Assembly: GCA_010014835.2 (NCBI GenBank)
Contig: JAAAKB020000013.1
Location: 770,945 to 794,587 of the forward strand
From: Apostichopus leukothele
Taxonomy: Eukaryota > Echinodermata > Holothuroidea > Aspidochirotida > Stichopodidae
Length of the DNA stretch: 23,643 nucleotides
Reading direction: 5' to 3'
This document shows positions 11,301 through 20,300 of this stretch, piece after piece. Every line of letters begins with the position of its first letter. Within the stretch, counting starts at the first letter, position 1. A model generated the notes under the pieces. That model had not been told where the DNA came from. It did not search any database and was given only the letters and a program-made list of their open reading frames with translations. A program made the translations under genes and the position numbers.

Positions 11301-14300
11301 GAGGGAGACGTCTCCGTATCCTAGGCGTTCCGAGGTCACTGTCAATACTCTCTGTATCACTTTGGGAGATCTGCAACGGAGAGGCAAAAACGTAATTAAA
11401 TTTTGGGTGTCATTAAATGAATTACACGCGATAAAGTTACTTAGGGATATTAAGTTTGGAATCCATTAACCTGATAGGCTTGATAATAGGGGCTCCTAGG
11501 TTGACACATTGTATCGCGGGCTACTTATTTCTTTATGGTCTTTAGCTTCGTGAAATATTGGTTTATCTTGCACCGCGATTGAGAGTGACATGCGTTCGAA
11601 GCTATAAGGGAACAAATTATATTAATGACTGGAAGTAAGCGGAAGAGTTGGGCAAGTTAATTTTAATATAGCTAATATACTAGATCCAGTGTTAGCTGCC
11701 CTGAATCGTGTTGTGTTCTGACAAAAGGAGTAAGGAATCTGTAGCTATCATTGGCATACATACAAATCTGTATATTATGGCATTTTACTAAATTTCTGTA
11801 TTGTTTTATAACAATAAGTTATGTGAGAACTTTTATGAGATTTATGCTGCTCATTTGCTACACGTATGACGATTTTAATATAAAAGATCCAAGAAAATCC
11901 ACCGTATCATGAGTACCAACATTTTTTTAAGTTTGTTACGTAAAAAAGACTCACTCTAGTATCCAAATGGTCTGGAATGACACTAGCAGTGTGAGTTTCA
12001 CGATGCAAAAGACCATCTGCATTTCTCCTTGGAACATAATCGGTACTCGAAGAGACGGATGTTGGTCTTGAGAGACCAATGGAATGAGTTGGAGACATCC
12101 CAGATGAAACAAGGGAGGGAACTTGTTGTTTCAAAGGAGACGTTTGCATGCCATATGACCTAGATCCTTCTGGTGTTATGTGTCGTTCCATATGATTAAT
12201 CCCGTTACCCCTGTACGGAGAACTGGATGTTTCGTCTAGTTTGGCACTTGCTCCAGCAGATGCCTGCATTCCGTAGGATCGGGACATCGGAGGTGGGTAA
12301 TCTCCCAGAACTGCCCGAAGAGCTTGGGCAACTTTGGGGTCTTGAGTAGCTTGATAAGACAATGAAGGTGACGTGTGTGTAGATCGATCCATACCGTAGT
12401 AGGGAGGACCACCAAAATCGGATTTGTCATAGCTCATTGGATCCGTCTGAGCAAAACTCTCACTTAAAGTTTGTACAGCAGTTTCCGTGTAGAATCGATC
12501 ATTCCCAACGTCCGAAACAGGACTAGACATCCCACTGCTGAAATTTGGATCTCTAGAATCAGTTTCAATTCCAACAGATCGAGAAGACGCAAAACTAACA
12601 GGAGAAGATGTGGAGGACACATCAGATTCGGTTTCTACACCTACATCTACCAGAAGCTTCCTAGGTAAAAACATTTCTAAATCGTCACCGGCTTGCACTC
12701 CTAACGACTTTGTGGATTTCTCTCCTAGTGAATAGCGTTTCACCTCAGCTTCACTTTTTGTCTGGGTAGATATTTCCCTGTGAGATTTTCTTTTTTCTGT
12801 TTGTGTGCTGACTGCGTGTCTTTTTCTTGAATGTTTTGTTTTCTCGGTGACTACCACGGGACTTTGGTGCCCCCTTGAGACAAATCCCACCATTTCGTTA
12901 GTTGGTGTAGTTTCCTGTCTATCAACTATCTCATTACGGTTTTCGTCCACGATTTCATGATGTGCTGTTTCGTCGGTGGGAGTAAGGTCTTTCGGAAATG
13001 TTGCCTCGGGAAACGTTTTACCTGTTGAGCACAACTTAGGTGTAATCGGTGGTGAGAATCTAAACCTTGTAGATACTACTGGACTCGAAATTGGTGACGT
13101 TGACGACTCAACGACTCTACTCAATGGCGGACGGTCTTTCGCAAGGGGATCTTTCCGATCATCTTGTCTCAATTCCGGTGATCGTCTGGAATGAACTTTC
13201 TCCATACGGCGTTCAGGTGGTACGTTATCGGGAGAATCCCGTCTGTGGATGTTTCGTTCCTCATCATTTTCTGTTTTTGTAGATTCCGACTCTTCTTGGC
13301 TTGATCGGCGTTTTCCTGGAGGCGCCTCTTGAAGGCGAAGTACTTGCTTACTTTCTTCTGGGGAACTATCTTCGATTTCTTCCCCAATCATACTTGTACC
13401 AACGGTCACAATTCTTTTTCTTTGGTTTTTACCGTAGGCGTAATTACGTTTGCTTGTCCAAGCATCGTCGCCAAATTGTTCTTCTTGTTCCTCCATCACA
13501 GTCTCAAGTCCTCCTGGACTTGTTAAATAAGATGATCCTGCATCATCCTCGTCCACCAGGTAATCTTCATCTTCATCTTCATCTTCTCTATCCATCTCCC
13601 TCTCCATATCTTCGTCCTCCTCCTCATCATATTCAACATATTCTCCTATATTGTCTTCGTCCCTCAGATAATCGCTATCAGGAGGATACACAAACTTTTC
13701 TTCATCCGCTTTTTCAGATTTCTGTACTTTTTCATCTTGAGCCGTAGTTGCAGTAGTCTTTGTTTCAACTTCGTCATCACGTATTGGCGACAGAGGTGAC
13801 TCCAAATATTTCTTTCCTTTCTTCCTTCGATTGGAGCCCGAACCTCTCCCAGCAGCGGGTGGTCTGTTACCTTTTGACTCAAAAGTTGAAGTTGTGTCGT
13901 TTCTGCTGTGGTTTGGAACAATTAGAAAATCTCTAGCACTACTTTGTTCCATGTCGTCGACACCGACATCACGTAAATCTTCCACCGAAAGGAATTTATC
14001 TGTTCCTACAGTAACATCCTCCGAATCACTTCCTCCCCTACCCCCATCTGTCCCCTTCTTGCGCCTCCTTTTGGAACTTCCTTCCCTTCTTTGTTCTATT
14101 TCACTATCACTATGACTAGATACATCAATGAAATGTTTCAAATTTGATATTTCTTTTTGTAGCATGTCCGATTCTTGTTCAATTGAGCTACTATGAATGA
14201 TTGAATCTGACTGGTATCGATCAACACCGTGAGCCGGTGAAGATTCCAAACTGCTTGATAACCTTTCACTGGTTAATGATTTCTGATTCTTTAAGACCTG

Positions 14301-17300
14301 TATTGTCTCTTCTAAAGCTTGAACTGCTGGAGTATCTCTCCTAACATTCCTGCCACCCATCTCATTCGATACTTTATTGGCAGTATCATCAACAGCTGGC
14401 TTGGGAACATCTTCTTCTCGAGTGGCTGCCTCATGTAGGTCATAATCAGACAAATTTCGTGATTCCGTGAACTTTGCTATCTGCTGAGTTGTTTCCAGGA
14501 TTTCTTGATGTTCACCATACTTAACATCATTCTCTCCAAGAAAATAATGTGATTGAATTCCAGAGGAGGAGCTGTGGTCAGAAAGTGATCCGAAGTCGTC
14601 ATCAACTCCATCTGCCATCTCCATTAGTTGTCTCATCATTTCCTCCTCATCTGGACCTTCACTGAGATCTTCGACGTGGTCAGCATCAATGGGATCCATC
14701 TCTATGGTATTATCGGAGATGAGAAATCCTCTTTCTTCGCGTCTTAGGTCTCTCAGTACTTCCTCCTGACCGGCTGATGTACGTCTTTCGTATTCAGGGC
14801 TACGGTCACGTGATCGTCGCGAGAGCAGTAGTAATTCCTCTTCTCGTAGTTCATCTATTGATTATAAGCATAAATGTAATGTTGAATGAGATTGAAATAC
14901 AGCCCGTTTTGACTGATTATAAAATATTTTCCCACCAAGAAGGGATGTGTATTTCTGACGAACGAATAGTTTGTATGTTCATTACTACAATATTTGCAAT
15001 ACAATCTATTGCATAGTTTGTACGCAAAAGAATTGCAGAGCACATGTTTGCCTGGACTTAAGATTTTGATAAACACATTTTTCACAAATAAAACTCATTT
15101 AGATGAACCTATGACACTGACATACGTCAAAATTCAAACAAAAGACCGTCTTCCGAGAAGAAGCTGACACCATTCAACCAAACAATTCATATCAAATATA
15201 TTATGGTCATTATGGTCATATCTTTAAACTAATGAAATTACAATACTTTCAACTTTCAACTCATTAACATACAATTGCTCGTCGTGTGTAAGTGTAAGGA
15301 TCAGGTAAGATATTAATGTCCTACCAGAGTGCAGAGACACATTCGTGTCCTGACCGAATTCCTTTGATTCATCGCTTACTCTGTCGTCATCAGTCGGTGC
15401 TTTCGCATCATCTAAGGTCTTCCTCATATCGTCAACCATAGAATACGATGCTGTTCTGACCAGTCGATGTCTGGATTTGGTCTGAGCATGGTAAGAAATG
15501 TGTGAAAATATTCTGTAATTTTTATAAACAAGTTGTTGTTGCTGCAAACCTCCAGTTGTAACAGAATTATAACTATTTCCACCAGTACACCCAAGGACAC
15601 ATAGGTGCAGCGCTCTCAACAATATCGTTTTCTACTCTTTCCTATTAAAATTCTCAAAAAAACGTCACCTTTGTTACACTTTTGCTAACCTCTGCTATCT
15701 TTTATCATTAAACAGTACTTGCAGGTGACTAAGTGTCAAGGTCCTTTGAGATAGCTGAGATGGTGCATAGACATATATTTTTACACGTTAGTCGATATTT
15801 CCTGGGATTGTCATCGTTTTAACCTCCAATAACTAATTCTTCGTTAAGAGAGCTGACTGCCATGTTCAGAGATGAAAACTCTTTTGACTGCTTTAGAGTA
15901 AGTATTGCAATTGAAGAAAAGCAACCAGAGAGTCCAAGACTAGAATTTACTCAAGAGGTTTTGTCAGACTGAGTTTACAATAGTTGTTTTTTAAAAGAAA
16001 TTATGATGCCAAAAGCGTGTTTACAATCGATTCTGTAGTCTTCTCACATATATATATTTCAAGGTAGTTGGAGTTACTTAAAAGACAGAGTACGCAGTAG
16101 TATCGAATTGGTCTGAAACATCTTTAATCAAATATACTGTTTTATGGCGTTCATGCTTACCCTAAAAAGGATGATAAACATTAGTAACTCGAACCAAACT
16201 TGTCGTCAACATGTTGTCTTTCAGTTACTATGACAATGAACAATTAGTTTTGTTCAGTACACTAAAACTTTGATTAGACAGAACTCTGATGATTGAATGG
16301 GAAGTCCTTTTTGAACAACGAGAAAAAGTGCGCAGCATTATTTTGTCATATATCAGTTTAAAAAGAGTTGTAGTAAATAAGAATTGCTTCATTAGGAATA
16401 CCAATATCACATTTTGTACAAATTAAGCAGAATCGTTAGTTATTGTTCAGAAATGCAGCAATGTCTTGAAGGCTTAATAGACTAGCCATGGAAAATTTCA
16501 AGCAGATGTTGCAATGCATGTTAGCAGGTTAGTAAACATTCACGTATAGCATCATGCAAAATTAGGTTATGCGTATTTGATTAGTTAATAAATAATTAAC
16601 AAAGCATCATCGATCGTCAACAAACTAATATAGCAATATGCATGCACGTATTGAAGACATTTGGTGTAATTTCATAAATCTGTGACTAAAAAACATTGCT
16701 TGCCAAATTGTTTATAACCTTGAAATATCAACTTAAATATCTTTATCTGTACTAGTAACAGTATTTTTCAACTACATTTATCCTTAGTGATAAACGTGAC
16801 AAAACTTGTGTTACAGCGGAATGAAATTCCGTTTACTGCAATGCTACACAAATGCCAATTTGTGTGATGAAATGCAGTGCAATGTTGTAAAAAGCAATGC
16901 AGCTCAATTAAGTGAAGTGCTGTTCTAACATGAAAGAGCAAAACACACACAAGCTATACTATATATTAGTAAACTGTCGGTAAGTTAACAGGCGAAACAA
17001 TAGTCGTTGCCACAATGATGATATTTCTGTTGTCAAAGCATTGTCGTTTGGCGGATATGCCAGATTAGCCAATATTGTACTGACATAGCTGATGTGCATG
17101 GCACGGAGAAAACCTGCTTCCTTCTATATTCACACTACAAGTAGCTAACATAATTAAAACGGAAAATGTCGAATTTAGTTGTAATAACCAGTCTGAGTGT
17201 CTCATTATGTTTATCAGCTTGGTATGTTCTTTAATAAAAGACGTCAGACTTACCTTTCTCCCTGTAGGAACATGAAGATGTCAACTAGGACATCATTACA

Positions 17301-20300
17301 AATAATCCATAATAGCAAAGGAAGTAACTGCAAGTATGACCATGTTCATTACATCATAAAAAATAAAGTACAAATCGTCAGAAAATTCGACAATGAGCTT
17401 ATACTTTGCACTTCGTAAGCGTTGGAAATTGAAATGCTAGGAAAGGTGGTTCTTTGAAATAAAGTTTGAACAGTACCAAACATGTCCTATTTGGATATCA
17501 CAGTTGTTCTTAGCCCTACAAAAGGTATATGTGTTTTATTTTGTCTTCACAGAGTTTCGTTTGTGTATTAACCCATATTGAGATGTGAAGTCGGTATGCC
17601 TAACTTCACGATCGTTTGTCGAGACTACTATTATAGAAATTGTGTCACATAATTGCGTCATATCCTTGACTTAATTACCAAAATTATATGGTTAACTTGA
17701 AAAACAAAATGGTTCATAAATCTCTGAAACAGAACATAGATTGCCGGACAATTAAAGCAAAGAAGCGCAACACAAAGTTTGGCGAGTGCAAGCCTGGTTC
17801 GTGCATCGGAGTGAAACGTTTGTTGCTGTGCAAGGCTGCGTACAAACGTGCGAATATATACGTTCAAAGCACTCGACTTACTGGAGGACGTATGGCTAAG
17901 AACGCCTCATCCAGGCTACTTCGTCTACTCTTCCTAGTTTTTGGTTGAATTTGAGAGTAATATTTGTGCCAAAAGCCAGAAGTGACCAAAAAACGTCGTC
18001 TTCGGTGACAAAGATCACACAGCCATCCTTCCTTCTGAAGATTAAAAATACACAGATGAACCTATAGCACACTAAGTTAACGTTAATAGTTTTCACGTTA
18101 CCGTCATTTGTTTATTTCATTGACCTAATTTGTTCATCCGTTTTAGTTCGGTTGTTGTCTTTTGTAATCTTTTAAGGAGATGAGCTTGGTCTTATTACTT
18201 TTTCAATATCGAAGAGCTTTACAGTGTCCAAGTCAAAGCAAGAAGCTATGCTTATCGATTGGTATTTGGTGCTTGTTATCTTTGTAGGAAGTGAACGTAC
18301 AAAGAGTGTTGAAATGAAATCCTTGCTGTTCATCGAAAGCCAACTTGTCATATGAAAAAGAGCTTATTCCCATGCTTTGCAATTTATTCTTTTCGTCATA
18401 TAAACGGTACGAAGTGGCTAATTGGCATAGCAAGAAGCAGGAATTACTCAGAAGGTGGACTGACAGATGAAAATATTATTTGGAGACATATTGAGTATGT
18501 TAAATGGGTTTACAAATGAAAAACAGACGAAAGTGTGTGGCAAAGAGCGGAAAGATTTGACAAAGCGGAAGCAAATAGTATGTTTGCTTTCACTTGACTG
18601 AACAAAACAACACTATATTTAACGAAAACATAACTGATATAGTAGGTCCAATTTCTTGAAGCTCCTGCCAAACAATCCTCTACTCAGTTGTAAATTTACA
18701 AATGTAACACTTCAATTTAGTATAAAACCTTAGCGTTGTGTGAAAATTCTACGATTGTCATGTGTTTTTTTATTATAGATAGCTAACACCGTCGTCCGTC
18801 AACCTTAAAATCATATTATTACCATCTCTAAAGCTTACTTTTACCTCTTGTTCAATCCATTTGCCTTCGTACTGTGAAGGAATTACGCAGTAAACATTTA
18901 TCCATATATTTGTATACTTTTGTTAAAGAAAAGAACAAAAGTATGCGCTTTACCTCGTCATCTGAGAGCCTTACACTTGATCCACATTCTGCGCACACCG
19001 TTTGGCCGCATTCACCGCAATCTTTATTTTCATGTTCGTTCTTGATACAATCTGCCTCAATTATCCGTCGGAAACTTTTGTTACAAATATGACAACTACC
19101 ATTTTCTTTGATCTGTGAGTCACTCTGATAGCCTCTGTCAGAAATTTCTCTTTCGATTTTGTCCATGTGGTACTCCATATCTCTGTGAAAGAAAGCATAT
19201 CTTTAATGGTGAAAAAATGTCCACAGTATTTTTACCTCGTCATGATTTATATTAAACTATCTATGTTTTAAATATTTATGCACTATACCCTCCCTCTTAT
19301 TGAAATATCTTTCCCGTTGATTATTGTTCCCCGTTACGTAAAGGCTTACATTGACATAAAAGAACTAGTGGTCGAAGAACCAACTCTCATGTAATCTCTA
19401 AATACATGTGAAGGAGAATTTACACTGTAAAGTGATTAACTCTTTGTACTCCACTCCCGAGATTAGTGCCAACACCTGCTAGTATATTTTCAATCAAATG
19501 TACCCCTAAATGACCACATCGCCATAGAAACCGACGTTGATTCAATGGCCCTATACGACAAACATGGCTGAAGTTAGGTATCGATTACAATATTCCATTA
19601 GAGGGAAAGAATCCCGCATCGGATGGTTGCATCCACAAATTATGTTTCTACCATAATTGTCATAGTAACAGGATGTCAGCATTCCATCAAAGAGGCTGGT
19701 GACATTAGCGAGAGAACTGCAACAGGTTACAATGGTTGCTCATGTCTGTATGTATGAAAGGGTTCTTTCCATGCACCAAAATGTCCAACTGGAGCATTAT
19801 CGTACAGTTTAGATCTTTGTTATATATTGTTTTTACTTCAGAATAATGTAAAACTATTAGCTATCTGAATTGATTTGTAATTTTCAAAGATACATTTTCC
19901 GATGCTAATTTATAGGGGGAGTTACCTATTTATGCCGTAACGCGTCCAAAGTCATTTTGCGTCGATGAAATCCACGTGCTCACAAACATTACTCAAGTTT
20001 CGTTTACGGTATAAGGAAAAACTAAGAGATGATATCCACACCGCGTACATTCAATTCTTATTCTAATTCTTCATCCAACATAAACAGTCAGTCAGTTTCA
20101 GGCAACTATTTGGTACGTTTTATTTGTTACAGACAACCTGAAGTAGTAGATATCAGCTTAACTTATAATTATAATGTAGCGGTTATTTACCTAACTCGGT
20201 TTTCATCTTTCTCTTGTAACTGCCTGGCCCTGTCCAATACGGCAAGAATATGGGCTCTCTCCTCTTCTGTAAGTTGACTGAGGTCAGCTTCCAGTCCTGC

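Noticed and set aside
13301-14115. Plus-strand open frames opposite the giant scaffold exon
   Set aside because: Antisense shadows of acidic and Ser-rich coding sequence; no start context or domain.
17658-17867. Minus-strand frame with LCFNC, considered as the last Cys pair of the zinc finger
   Set aside because: No Trp before it and poor splice sites. The true W-L-C-D-L-C pair is in the exon at 17882-18034.
18233-18433. Minus-strand 66-codon frame that looks protein-like
   Set aside because: Its only usable acceptor enters in the wrong phase and the in-phase frame hits a stop; no good donor.
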